64,000 bases of DNA from Nelumbo lutea (lineage: Eukaryota > Streptophyta > Magnoliopsida > Proteales > Nelumbonaceae), in NCBI GenBank assembly GCA_022828595.1, contig JAKGHH010000003.1, forward strand, positions 100,153,583-100,217,582, in the 5' to 3' direction. Within the stretch, counting starts at the first letter, position 1. Each line of letters opens with the position of its first letter. The position numbers and the translations under genes are program-made. The notes under the pieces are model-generated. The model ran no database searches, was not told the origin of the DNA, and saw only the letters and a program-made list of their open reading frames with translations. Below are positions 23,177 through 38,100 of this stretch, one piece after another.

Positions 23177-26100
23177 GTGAGGACATTTGAAAATCTGACG
23201 CCTCTGTTTTTTTTCGTTGGATGATTGCATTTTCTCTTTCTCTCTCTCTCTCTCTAATCAAGCAAGTTGGAAGTATGGTAAAGAAACTCGAGGGGGAAGT
23301 AAGCTGGTGATCCTATGAGGTGCAATGAATCTGTGCATTTTAGTACTATTGCCTATCTGAAAGTTAAACAATTTTTGTTTACTACTTTTGTAAGAAACCT
23401 TCCTGGGACTTAAATCACTTAATCTGAATTCTCTCTCTTTCGTTGCTCTTTATCAACAAGATAACAACATGAGACATGACTACTTACCTGTTATCATTTG
23501 TCATTTGAGCAATTACAGAATTTGTTCCTAGGAACCCGAAATGGATAGCTTAACTCATGCTAGTAAAGCTCAAGCAGGAGTATTGCTATTGTTGGAGACT
23601 TGGCTCAACTATCTGCATTGACTCAATGACTCTAGAATCCATTTCTGTAATTACACTTTATTTTTCACCGTGTGACCTGCCAAAGGGTGTATCTTCCTTT
23701 TTATCCCTTTTTGCTATCATGTAATGATGTAAGATGGGTTAGGGGCTCTACTAACCTAGGATTGGTGGTGGGCTTTGTGAGATGAATGCGGGGCTGTGCG
23801 TGATTAACAGCAAAGGGGTAGACCACCTAGAAGAAGAAATGAGACAAGAGGGAAAAAGAGAATATTTTCTGGAAAAAACCAGAATTCACTAAACCAAAAT
23901 TTATTTCTTACAATCAGCTCTCCTTGAACTCCAATTACAATGTCTTTATTTATAGACTCAATTTATTAACTCGGAAGCCCCTTTAAAAACTCAATTTTGG
24001 ACCAGGAAACTGGCCAAAAACAATTTCTAATTGTTTTAAAACTAAGACAAATCCATGAGTAATCCATAAGGACACTTTAAGGACTCCAACTTCTAAACAA
24101 CTCTAATAACACTTTCCTAATCCCACTGAAAATAACTTAATCTAAAGACATCAGAAACTACTAAAAATAGTAATTATGAGAATTATTATAAATAGTAAGT
24201 CTGGAAGTTACCATAAATAGTAATTTCAAAATAACAGAGACTAAGTAGACCTGTGTTTAGTTTTTGCCAGTTCTCCCATAAATTTCCTTCAAGACAAGAA
24301 TGAAGCCAAAAGTCTTTTTTTCAGACCACTTTTTCCTACTCTTCAGACCTGTTAGCTTCTTTTTGGGCTTCAAAAGAGGCTCAAACTGATCTAGTGCATG
24401 CTGCTACATCATGTAATGTCTATTGTTATTAATTCATTGAGGAGATTGTTAGTCATCTTGGCCTCCCTAGTTTATATGGTGTCTGGTTGGTGCCTAGGTA
24501 ACACTAGTTGATTACAAAAAAAGATACGTCCTAAATATAATATATTGATGTAATCTGACATGTAAGCTAATATAGACTACAGATATGCAATAAAAGAATA
24601 ACATATACATATAGTTTAAATCTTTATTTAGAAAATATAGACAAGGTTGGATACTGGATAGGCTAGAATGGGTAGGGATGTCAATGGGTCGGGTTCGACA
24701 TGGGTTTGCCTCAACCCTAACCCAACCCTTCAGTGCCCCAACATGAACCCGGCTCTACCTGGCTTAAAAATACATAACTTCCAAATCCGACCCGACCCTA
24801 TAGGGTCCAACCCGATACCAACCTAACCCGACCAATAGTATTTCAATTGTATTTTTTTAACACGCTTTGAAGATCTGAAATCCATTAAAATTGTTTTATA
24901 GATTTTAAGATGTCACTGTTTTTCCATTAAAAAAAAACAAGAAAACCAAAATCAACATGTACATAAATCTTAAAGTCTATAGAGTTAGAAAGAAAAATTT
25001 ACAAGAATACTTAGTATATATGTAGGGTATCATGACTTGGTGGGGTGGGTCAGCCAAAACCCAAACCTGATTCGGGTCAAAGAGCCAAAACCTAAACCTG
25101 ACTTGGGTCAAAGAACCAAAACCCTAACCTGACCCTAAAGATGACTATGCCTGACCCTAACCCAACCCTAAAGATGACTATGCCTGACTCTAACCCGACC
25201 CTATAGGGTTGGGTCAAGCCGAGTTTACCATTTAACCCAACCCATTGGCATCCCTAAGAACGGGTGGTTATAGACTTTTTTCTAAAGAGAGTGTAACCTT
25301 GACTATTTAATGTTCCTCTCTCTCTCTCTCTTTCGTAGAAATGTAATGCAGCTCAAGTCTTTCACCACCCACCAGGGATGAAAGAACTTGAATGCTTTTC
25401 AGAATACACATTGGAGTAAGAAGGGAAACCACACGACAACCACACTCACTCAACTAAACTCTGGGCTTCACCATCTCTAAAAGCTGGAGAAGTGGAGAAA
25501 GGGACAGGAGAGCTCTAAAGCTACTAAAAGAAAGGTTTCAACTCAAATTCTGGATGCCTTTGTGTTACATGGAGAGGTGTATTTATAGTAGGATACTAGG
25601 AGCCAAGGCCTAACAAGCAATCCTAATCATTAGCTCAAAGAAATCTTAACCGTTGATTTGAAGTAACTCGTGACCTTTCATTACCCCTAATAAATTCTAT
25701 GAATCTTCCTCTAAATATGACCAGATACAAGTCCCTTCATATCTCCAAGAAAGGTTATGCTTGAATCTTTAATGACCTCTTAATAACACTCTTTAATCTC
25801 TCATTAATTGAGTTACATGATCCTTCAGTGACTTGCATTAAATGCTCCTACATCAAAATGTGCTTCTTTATCTATGGAAATTCCATACCAGCACACCACT
25901 GATTGGAAGAATCTTATAATAGCTCCTCCACCATCTTTTATCATATGATTTATTTCTATTTATCAATCACATACCATCACAAATGCTTAAAGAAATAGCA
26001 TGAATGTACCAAATCAAGCATACACGATGCTGTTTTAAATATTACAGATAAGCACAAATAAATACATTTTTAAAATAACTTTATTGTTTTTTGAGAAAAG

Positions 26101-29100
26101 GTAATGTATTGCGTTGATCAAAAAGAACCTATGTGCAATACTTATCAAAGAAAAAAGAACCTATGTGCAACTAGGGGTTTACATTGGGAATATACAAGAT
26201 AAAGATATGCCAAGAATACACTACACTAAAGTACCGGACCTTGACTGTTTACAAAAGATTTTCAAATACACACACAAAATAAGAATTGTAGCTCTTTCCC
26301 ATAAATAATTTGTGGCTTTCCAGGCATCCAACTACAATGCATCTTTCATACTATTCTTTCAATTATTGTTCCTACTATTCATTCAATTACTGTCTCTTTA
26401 TAACTTGGTTTGTTTTGAAACACCCTTTTGTTTCTTTCCTGCCAAATAGCCCAAAACACCACTTCAGGAACCATACCTCATGCAATCTTGTCTCTTGCTA
26501 AAAACCTCCAGCCTCCTGACTGCAAACAATTCAATCACCTTATATAAAAAAAAAAAATTCCAATCATCTTCATCTAGATATCGTAGGAGAAACCAAGTGA
26601 GTAGCGGGTCGTTCCCATCCATCACAGAGCACACAGTTGGCATTTTCTACACCCATTGCTCTTTTTATCTGATTGTCCTAGTCAGAATTATGTCCAAAGT
26701 GGCAGCCAGGCCAAAGAAAAGCACCTTAGGAGGGACAAATGTACACCAACTTCTGCTATCAGGGAATTTGAGAAAACTGACCAGATTTCTCCCATGTCCA
26801 AAGCCTTTTATCTGCTCTTTATACAAGTTACAGCTACATGTGCATTATACAGTTTCTGAAGCAGCTCCATCAGTGGGAACAGTTATCAATCATTTAACTT
26901 TTTTATAGTAAAAGAGAAATTTTGTTAATGACAAAAAGAAAAACTGGATACAACCACGACAGTTGCTAAGATAGCACAACCAATCAATTTAAAATTAGGG
27001 AAAATTTCCGATTAGTACCCTGTACTTTGGGCCTAGTGCCACTTTGATCCCCGAACTTTAAAATGCGACAATTCAGTACCCGAACTTTCAAAATGTGACC
27101 CGAACTTTCAGAACGTGACAATCCAGTACTTTCCGTTAACTAGCTATTAACTAGCTGTTAAGTAGCATTTGAAAAAGACACAAATGCCCTTCGAATGTCA
27201 TCTAATTTTCTTTATCAACCATCCAAACATTGACAAAAAATTAACAGTCTCAAATCCTTGCCTCTTCTATTCAAGAAAGTTGGGGTCACCATAATGCCCA
27301 CTCAAACTTGACCCCAACTTGAATGGAAGAGGCAAGGATTTGGGACTGTTAATTTTTTGTCAATGTTTAGATGGTTTATAAAGGAAATTAAATGACACTT
27401 GAAGGGCATTTATGTCTTTTTCAAATGTCACTTAACGGCAGGTTAATATCTGATTAACGGTAGGTACTGGATTGTCACTTTTTGAAAGCTTGGGTAGTGA
27501 ATTGTTGCATTTTAAAGTTCGGGGACCAAAGTGGCACTAGGCCAAAAGTATAGGGTACTAATCGGGAATTTTCCCTTAAAATTACTTTTTGTTTTTGACT
27601 AGGACTTGTTAGTTGATTAGTTGACCTAGTCAATGTTTAGTTGTACCAAGCGACCACATTGTTAGCATTGACTGTCTAGTTAGTGAAGTTGTAAGTATGG
27701 TTCTAAATTAATTAGTTTGTGCTTTGATAGCACTTGTCATGTCAGTATGAATATGCCAAAATATGAACATGCAAAGCATGCCAAAGTGCCTTGGTACTTT
27801 TCGATTGCTTTATAAACAAAACATACTGGTCAAAGTGAAGGAAAAAAAAACTTAAAAAGGACAATACCAAGATTGGTAATGAATTATCACAAAAAAAGAC
27901 CAGTCATACCTTGTAGAAACTAAACTGCTGGACAAATAAGAAATATTCTTTCATGGATAAGAGTAGCTGATTGAGGAGATTGAGCCAAATAAAGTCAATA
28001 CTAGGAAAGAGAGTTATTGTATCCATTGGAACCCATGAGTATTTCAATGGAGTTAACGCTACTAAGGAAGACTTGATTGAGGTCTTCAAGGAATTCGAGG
28101 ATAATTTAGTGATTAGACGTGGAGTTAACGCTACTTTTTTTAGCCTTAATTCCCAAGAACAAAGAGGCCAACCATCCAAAGGACTTTCGACCTATTAGTT
28201 TGGTGACTAGTGTATACAAGATTGTGTCTAAGGTCATATCTTTGAGGATTAGAAAGGTTCTTCCTTGTCTTATTAGCCAAGCCCAAGGAGCTTTTGTTTA
28301 GGGGAGACAAATAGTAGATCAGATATAGTAAATGAATGTGTGGAGGAGATGAGGAGATTGGTCGTAAAGGTTATGTTTGTAAACTAGATCTTGAAAAGGC
28401 TTATGACCTAGTGGATTGGGGATTCTTATTACCCATGCTAAGGAAGTGTGGGTTTTGGGATAGATGGTGTAAATGGATAAATGGTTTCCTTTTCTCTTAC
28501 CATTACTCCATCCTAGTCAATGGGGTATTTAACGGTTTCTTCCTAGCTAGTAGGGGTCTGAAATAAGGTGACCCCATGTTACCTTTCCTATTCACTTTAG
28601 TTGCTGATGCTTTTAGTAGACTTCTCTCAGAAGCGGATAGGGCTGGATCCTTAAGAGGGTGGAGAATAAGTAGAGATAGAGTTTCAATAACCCATCTTCA
28701 ATTTGCAGACGACATAATAATCTTTTGTGAAGGTTGTAACTGATGGAGGTAAGAAATCTGAAGGATTTGATAATTCACTTTGAGAGGGCCTCAAATTTGA
28801 AGATAAATTTTGAGAAAAGCTGTGTTGTGGGAATAAATTTGATTAGAGAGGAGATGGAGTCTATAGAAGCCTCGTTAGATTGCACATGGTCTTAGTGACC
28901 TCTATCCTACCTAGGACTTCCCTTAGGCGCAAATCCAAAGGAAAGTAAGTTCTGGAACCCGATGGTGGAAAAGTTCGAAAAAAGATTGACAACTTGGAAG
29001 AGAAACTATATTTCCCTGGGGGGTAGAGTTACTTTGATTAAAACAACTTTAGCCAACTTGCCTTTATACTTCCTATCAGTCTTTAGAATTCCTAAAAGGG

Positions 29101-32100
29101 AGGTAAAGAGGTTGGAAAAATTGATGAGGGACTTCTTATGGGAACCTGGGGAAGAGAAAAAAGATCACTTGATTAGGTGGGAGGTGGTGAGTAGAAGCAA
29201 ATATGAAGGCGGCCTAGGCTTAGGGAATGTGGTGAATAAGAATGAAGCTCTTTTAGGTAAGTGGCTTTGGAGGTGGCCCTTGGAGAGGGAGAAGTTGTGG
29301 CACGAAGTAGTGAAGAGTATCCATGGCTGTTTTGAATCAGGTTGGGACGCGGGGATAACCCAAAGGGCTTTGCTCACAACACCTTACAGGGCAATTTATG
29401 GCATTCTCCCAAAGTTCCTCAGATTTGTAAGGTATGATGCTTGTTCTGGAAACTCCATTCTTTTTTGGGAAGATATTTAGGTGAGCACTCAACCCCTAAA
29501 AGACCGCTTTTCTTCTCTCTATTCCATCTCCCTCTTTAAAAAGAAACCATGGTTTCTTTCCCCCCGGTTCGCCCTTTGGATTTAAACTGGAATTTTGGGT
29601 TTCAAAGAGGGTTAAGGGATGAAGAACTTCTTTGTGTTTCAAAGCTATTGTTGCTTCTAGACTCAGTGTGCCTGGACCCCCCTAACCCGGATAAAAGGAT
29701 TTGGTCTCTAACCCCTCCTCTCAGGTTTTCCCTGTTAAAGAGGTCTGGTCAAGGCCAATTCCTCCTAAAATGGCAGTGTTCTGTTGGGAAGCCTACTTGG
29801 GTAAGATCATTACGATGGAAAACTTGCAAAAGAAGAAACCTTATTTGTGTTTGTCCCCAAATTGGTGTTTCTTGTGTGAAGTGAAGGGTGAGGACTGTAA
29901 CAATTTACTGATATCGTGCTCTTTTGCTGCTAATATTTGGAACTGGGTTGTTTCACTATTTGAGCTTGCCCTCCGAAGTAAAGCTGCTGTTCATTCCAGC
30001 TGCCTTTGGGAGATTGACAAAAAGAGGGAAGCTAATGTGGAAATGTATCAGAGTCGTTACCTTGTGGACTGTACGGGAGGAGAGAAATGCTAGAATATTT
30101 CAAGAAAAGGAAAGAAGTCTTTCTGAAATCAAGGAATGCATAATGACAAGGACATTCTCGTGGCTGAAATCTTCACACTTGTTGGCAGATTACTTCTTTG
30201 ATGACTTAAGGAGAAACTAGGCAGCAGTGGCTTCTACAATCTCCACAAAGAACAAATCACAAGCTGAATGGGAATCCCCACCAGATAGAGTGGTAAAACT
30301 GAATTTTGATGGTGGTTGCCAAGGTAACCCAGGCCCATCCGGAATATGAGGGATTTCGAGAGACAGGGATAGCAACATGTTGTCTTTATTTTCAGGACCG
30401 GTGGGTGTTGGTGATTCTGTAAGGGCCGAGATACTAGCAGCGGTACAAGGTATACAGATGGCCAGTCAACTTGGAGTGAATAATTTGATAGTAGAAGGGG
30501 ATTCCAAGGTAGTAGTGGGCTGGTTGACAAGTCCAGAGACAGCTTGTTGGGGCTACAGGGATCTGTTAAAGAAAGTTAAATGGCTGACAAGGAATATGTC
30601 AGTCAGGTTTCAATGGGTCAGCAGATCAGCAAATGCAATGGCTGATTCTTTGGCCAAGCAAGGGGTGTCAAGGGGAGATCTGTTTTGGGCCACTTTGTAA
30701 CCGTGCTTCAGGCTTGTGTTTGTTTAGTGTTTATGACTCAGTCCTAGGGAGAGGTAACACCTCGTGCCTCTTCCTAGGCTGGATGTACTGCTATTTTTTG
30801 AATTACTAAAACTACCATCATTTATCAAAAAAAAAACCCAGGAGTATTTCCAAGTCCTTTTAGATAATAGAATAAAAGTAGGTGATTCATTCAGATGTTT
30901 GGTTGTGTCTAATCTCTAATGCCGACAAGATGCACCCAAGCTATACTTTGAAAAGAAAACAAAGAATTTACTTTACATGCCATTGTAGTACCCAGTAGCT
31001 GGTGCTAGGGGGTGCAATTGAGTTGAGCTTTAATTGAACAGTTAAGGCTTGCGTTTGATGCTAATCAAGTTTGAATCTTAGGGTAAGCTTGATTAGTTAT
31101 TCGAAGTCAAATTCGATCAATAAAATGTTTGGCTTGAAAGTTCATGAGCTTGGCACGATTAATATATAACAAATATACATTATAGAATACAAAAATATTT
31201 TATAAAATATGAAAGCATATTAGTTTTTTGAGCTTTCAAGCTGAACTCAAATCAGAAAATGGAGTTCACATCATTCGTGAACTCGAACTCAATTATAGAG
31301 TATTTTAGTTGAACCTAGCCAAGATGTGTTGAAGTCCGTGCTCTTTGTAACTCCATTTAGCTGTAGAAGGCTGCACAATAAATCAGGATACAGAGAAACA
31401 AAGATATGGACTGACCAAATTGTACTGGGGTGTTTGACTATATTGGGGTGTAGAATAGTGGACTGACCCTTGAGATACTTAGGACACCTCTTAAGAGGAA
31501 ATCCTAGAGTGCCTTCCTTTTAGGATGTGGTTGCCGAGAGATTCTCGAAGAAAATGGAAACATGGAAAAAGAACTACATTTCTATTGGAGGTAAGATAAC
31601 CATAATCAAATCCATCTAATCAATCTTCCAGTCTATCAGCTGTTCGTTTTTAGGGTCCCTAATAAAGTCATTCAATGAAAGGATCAATCTTTTTGTCTAT
31701 TATCATCCAAAATATGTTTTTTAAGTTCACTTCCTTTTATGTGTTGATCTCTCTAGGGGTTTATTTTTCTTTGTTTTTGCAGGCAAGAGAGTTTTGTCAG
31801 ATGCTTGGGCTCTGGATACTGCACAGAAACCATACAGATGGCAGAGGCTCAATCCTGAAGGAGATAGACCTTCTGCTAGAATGTGAGTGTCTTTGGACAG
31901 TTTTTATCCAAGAGTTTTTCTTCCCTAACTGCTTACATAAGTGCTTGAACCTGTTTCTGTGCTGATATTACTATTTATTTTCTGGGTAAACTCTTAGGCC
32001 TGCGTAAAGAGTTACCCTTTGAAATATAGATACATGCATAGGCAGCAACTGCTGGTTTAATCCAAAGCAACTGAACAAGTGGACATTGATGACCAAGAGC

Positions 32101-35100
32101 TAACAATGCTAGATGCATAAAAGGAAAATTCCTGATCTCTCCATGAACAGTGTTATCAATGTCATAAAGTGATGACTAGTGTTGAAATTTAAGGTTGTAT
32201 AATTACTATTCAATGAAAAAAAAGTTATGTTCTAAATTTAATATATTGTTGAAATTTCATAAATAAGTTAATAACTACTACAACTATGCAAGAAAAGAAT
32301 GATATTGAAAATTTATTTTTATAGTGTTTATTTTGTAAACAAGTTAAACTTATCCTAGGATAGCGAATTACAACCTTTGTTTTCCAAAGAATGCAACCTT
32401 GAGGATAAACCAAAAGCCCCATGTCTAGATGGCTTTACAATGGCCTTTTATCAAGACTGTTGGGACATAATAGGGGAGGACTTGGTGGAGGTGTTCTCGG
32501 AATTCTTTAAAGAGGAAAGATTAATTCGGGTGCAAATGCAACTTTTATAGCTTTGATCCTAAGAAGGTGGTTGCACAACATCGTAATGATTTTGGACCCA
32601 TCAGCTTGATTAGGAGTATGATAATCTCTAAAATTCTTGCTTTGAGGATAATAAATTACTCCCATCTTTAGTTTCGCCAAATCAAGGGGCTTTTGTAGTA
32701 GGGAGACAAATCATCGACCAAATCCTAATTGCCAATGAGTGTGTGGATTACAGGAAAAGAAGAGGAGAAAAGGGCTTGATTTCTAAATTTGATTTAGAAA
32801 AGGCATACGACTTGGTAGATTGGAATTTCATGTTGGTGTTTTGAGGAACAAAGGTTTTGGAGAGAGGTGGTGTAAATGGATTTAAGGTTGTATAATTACT
32901 TGCCACTACTCCATACTGATTAATGGTGTAGCTAGGGATTTCTTTCACGCTAAGAGAGGCCTCAAACAAGGAGACCCTTTGTCCCTTTCCTTTTCACTCT
33001 GATAATGGATGTATAGAGTGTGTTGATAACTAGGGCTGACTCAAGAAATTTAATCAAAGGTTGGAGAATTGGGAGGCATTAATTGGTAGTCACACACTTA
33101 CAATTTGTAGATGATATCATTCTTTTTTGTGAAGGGGAGCTAGAGGAGATGGAGAATTTGAAACTTTTAGTGACATACTTCGAGAGGGCCTCTTATTTGA
33201 AAGTTAATTGGAATAAGAGCTATGTAGCGGGAATAAACAAGAAAGAAGAAGAGGTGCTACCTATGGCAACATATCTGGGTTGTGGGTTTAGTGATTGACC
33301 TATGGTCTATTTGGGTTTGCCTCTAGGGGAAATCCTAGGTTAGAGAGTTTCTAGCACCCAATTTTGGAAAGATTCACAAAGAAATTAGCAGGTTGGAAGA
33401 GAAATTACATATCACTTGGGTGTGGAATCACTTTAATCAGTGAGGTGTGCTTGAAGCACATTTTAGGGTATGCACGCCTTGCCTAGGTCCTAGGTGCAAC
33501 ACTTTCAAAAGGCACATGCCTAGGCGCACTAAGCGTGTGCTTGATCGCCTTAGCCCAGGCATGCACCTTTTTAAATTTGTACACTTTTTTGTTCTGTTTT
33601 TTTTTTTTTTTTTGAACTAGCATGTGCCTAAAAACACAATATGAAAGGAAAAATGTCACACTACAATTCATGGATTAAGTTTAGATACATGAAAAACACA
33701 TGGTAGGGTTCAGGCATGTGAGGTTTTGATGTCTTCCTTCTCTGTAGTAGGAGCAAGAGAGCCATCAACAAGGGATAGTTTGTCTTGGCCAGAAAGGATT
33801 TGGTAAGAGGTAAATAAGTGTGAAACATTGGTCATGTGGTTAGAGGCACCGGAGTCAATTATCCAGGGCATTTTATGATTACCTGAAATAGTAGCATGAT
33901 TTGCAATGGCATGAATACCTGAGTGTGCATAAGTAGAGGAAGGAATAGTCTCTGAAGGAGTAGGTGTTGTAGCAGTAGACTCCAAATGACTGATTATTCA
34001 ACCAGACTTCTCATACTCAACCTTAGCAGCTGCAAGTTGCTCTCCCACTGACTTCTCAACACTCTGTCCCTGTTCACTCTGTGAGGAGGTGGCTACATTT
34101 GCATTTTCACCTTTTCCACTCTCAATTCTTTTTGCACTATTTCCAACTAGTGTCTTTAGTATGTTTAGTCTTTTTGCAGTACTCACAAATAACATTTTTC
34201 TTCCCAATGTTGACCTTTAACTTCATCTCGGCATTAAGCATAGTGATCAAGTTGCGGATCTACAGATTGAACCTGTTATTTGCTCTACTCACTACTCACC
34301 ATAGCATAAGCCTAAAACAAAGTCACCTCATCCTTTTCCAAAACATTCTTCCTCACAATATCATATTCTGGGTTGAGTCCGATGAAGAACTCAAACAACC
34401 GATTTCTCTCCACCAACATCCTATGTGTTTCAACATCCTTTGCGCTCCCCCAAACAACAGTTTCCATCAATTCAATCTCTTACAAAGAGATTTCAGCATG
34501 GAGAAGTAGATGGCTAGGGGCTTCTCCCCCTATCTTAGGTTATTTACATCATTCTTCAATTCGTAGGCCCAAACAACATTTAACTTTTGGGAATAGGTCT
34601 CCATGACACTATCCCACACTTTGTTTTCAGTTTTCATCCACAGGTAGTGCTAACTAATATGTGGCTGCATGGAGTTTGCTAACCAGCCCACTATTGTGTA
34701 ATTTTCCTACATCCACCTCTCATAGATAGGATAATTCTTCGCAGGTTTCTTCTTGCTCCTGGTGATGTAACTCCACTTCCTTCTATTACACATGTATTTT
34801 TATAAGCTAAGATGGCCAAATAATTAGTTCCATCCAACTTTACAATAGAGTCTCCATAGACCCTTCATGTGCAAACCCAAAATCTGTGGGGTATTTGGTT
34901 TCTCCTCTAGTTTGCTCCATTGAGTGAATGGATGCAAATGAAAATCAAATTAGGGCTTTACTAAACTAGAATTTCTAACCAAAGCAATAAACTACTCTTC
35001 AACCCCCTAAAACTAGGGTTTCACAGGACCCGAGAGGATGGGAGAAGAAGAGAAAATCGGTCTTAAAGGAAATCAAAAAGCTTCCCTTTGATCCCCAAGC

Positions 35101-38100
35101 GCCAGCTTCAAACTGTCTCTAGAACCTGTAACAAAGTCTCTCCAATTATCCAGGGTTTTTGGTAAAGAATCTCCAAGAACTTGCCTTAGGCCTCAACTAG
35201 GGATGAAAATCTGCAAAAACCTATCCAAAAAACCCTCCCAGCTGGGCTATATAAGCTGCTAGTTAATCAGCCGACCAGTTCTCCATACACACTGTATGGG
35301 CCAAAAAGGAGGAAGATGTCGAAGGTGGGAACCTGCTCTGATAAGTTGCAGAACACACCTGTAATAATTCAGGAAAAATAACATAGAACAGAAAAGAAAG
35401 GAAGAAAGAAAAGTTTCAGCAGAAGCTTTGGAAGAAGATGAGAGAATGAAGAGAAGAGAGAAGAGAAGAGGAAGTGTTTGATCCCTCTCTTCAGCCCTTT
35501 CTTTTATTCTTTTATTTGTAATCTGAGTATAATTCTATGAATACCCTTAATAGGGCGTCCAGCACTAATGTAATAATAAAAAAACAGAAAACAGGCCCAT
35601 AACTAAGGCCCACTACTTAAAACATAAACATGAACATGACTTAAAATAAAAATAAAGAGACTAAGGCCCATTTAGCCCAACCTCCCAACAATAACAATTC
35701 TTACCAGCATACCCATTGACATTTTTTATCCTGCTACTCTTTAGGTATGCAACAGCAAGTGCTCGTTCAGATGGTATGTTTTTGCTTTGTGGTGGAAGAG
35801 ACTCATCAGGCATGGTATGATTCTTTCTCATTCCTTCCTTTCTCTTCTATATATGAAACAGTCAATTCTTGGTAGCGTATTATGTCCATGCACAATTCTT
35901 GGTAGCGTATTGTTGTTATTTCAAGTTCCAAATTTATAAGATCTCAAGGTAGGATTTTATTTCTCTTGATTTTATGTAATTCCTATATTGAGTTTCCATG
36001 CTGTTTATCAACTGGTAATCATTAATATCTTCTGTGATCATGTGGGCAAGTCTTGGATGTGGTATTGACTTTTGATTTTGGTTTGTCCACCTCTATCCCT
36101 TTGCGAACAATCAACTCGCTGTGCTTGGGAAAAGGATAACCAGTTGTCTTTAGGTGCCTTGGGCATTGATGTTGAGAGTATCTTGGGTTTTCTAGCCTTT
36201 TGAAGTCTAACAATGCTTTTAATCAATGCAGTTTCAATTCCATTCACTTTATTTAGATGTTTAGTTGGAAAGAAAGAAGTAGGAAAGCCAACAGATTGTG
36301 AGGCCCATGGTTTCATATTTTTCTTTCAGATTTCTTATAAAATTCAATATTTTTTAAGGGGCTATTGCTAGGTATGATGGTAAAATCATGGGATGACAAG
36401 CATGAAAGCGCAGGTTAGATAAGGTTCTCCATTGGGTAATTATCTTTGTTTTAGATTTTTTTGCAATGAACATATAATAATTACTTCTCAAAGAACATGA
36501 AATAACTTGAATGGAATCAAGAACAACATGGTTGTGGAGAGAGAATCTTCACTTTCTGTCAACCAAAGTCATGTACAAGTAAGAAAAGTTGTACTTGCAT
36601 TTTCTTGGGTTTTTAGGCAACCAAATGCAGCCATGTGTTTAATGCCTAGAAATGTATATTAAAGTATAAAAAAAGAGAAAAGAATGCAAACAATTAAGAG
36701 AAAAAGGCTATTGAATAGTATTTATTTGGACAGACCAACTCCTGATCACACACCAATCTTGTGACAATTGGGTGATGTTCAGCATAAGCTGGGCCATTTT
36801 AGATTGGCAATGGTGCCTTTTGAAGTTCCTGGGCTTTTGTATTAGGTTGAGATTTTGAGAAGTGGTGGCTTGTTAGTAACTCCTATGGAATCTGTCCTGA
36901 GGACCCCTGTATGGCCTTTTCAAATAAGTGAAAGAGATTAAGTGGTGGAATTCTGTGATTCAAAGGAAGAGTCATGGCCTCTTACAAATAGGAACACAAT
37001 AAGAGAGGAATACTGTAGATTGGCCTGTATGGAAGAAGTTTCATGGAGGCAGAAGTCTCGAGTCCAGTGGCTAAGGGTGGGGGACAAGAACACTGGATTC
37101 TCTCGTAGATTGGCAAACATGTGAAGCTGTGAAGTGTGAAGTGCCATTTCAAAAATCAGGATCTTGAACCAGTGCTTCGAGGGATTTCTGAGGTGAGTGA
37201 TGCATTAATCGATTACAGAAAGTTATTTTTCAAAACATGATATTGTGTTGCCAAAATTGGAAGTAGGTTGTCAATGGATCGGATTTGGGTTGGACCCCGT
37301 CCAAATCAAAATCAATTTGAGCAGATTGGACAGACCAATAAGACATATTGAATTGGACCAATCCAGACTAAATGGTCCAGAGTATTTATTGGATTGGGTT
37401 GAATCTGGTCCATTTGTAATAGATTTATATTGGACTGGGTATGGGTGTCAATGGACCAGGTTTGGGTTGGACCCAATCTAAATTAAAACCAATTTGAACA
37501 GTTTGGACGGTCCAGACATTGAATTGGGCCAGTCCAGGAGGGTCCAAAGTATTCCTTGGATTGGATTGGGCCTGGTCCATCTGTATAGATTCCTATTGGA
37601 CTAGATTGGATTGGACCAATATCCTGTCCATTGACAGTCCTAATTGGAAGGGATTGAATTTAACACACTATCTGATGGAGAGAGACTCTCTGCAAAGAAG
37701 TTTTGATGAAGTAGAATTCCAACAAACAGTTAAAGATCTCAACGGGGCGGAGAGAACCCCATTTTTGCTGATGTTGTGCATTCATTCATTCTAATAAAAT
37801 AGATTTTAAAAGACAAAGTTATAAAACCTTTCTTTTTTGTAGGGATTAAGATTTTATGACCCTAATATGAACTTGTTTGGTCTTGCCTCGAGGGGTTTGG
37901 TGGTGGAGACCTGACCCAACTGCTAAACACAGAAAAAAAGAGAAAAAATGCACATATTTTCAAAAGGCACACACTTGGGTTGAAGCGCAAGGCGCACCTG
38001 GTGCACACCTTTTGAAAATACTCTGCTTCGGATTTTGGCGAGGCACATACCCTAAAATGCACCTTGCCTGTGCGCCTAGGTGCACCTTTTAAATCACTGG

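Noticed and set aside
37818..37825. GTTATAAA as left target duplication of the hAT copy at 37860-38099
   Set aside because: It matches the right flank at 7 of 8 positions, but the adjoining sequence lacks the CAGTG inverted end, so the match may be chance.
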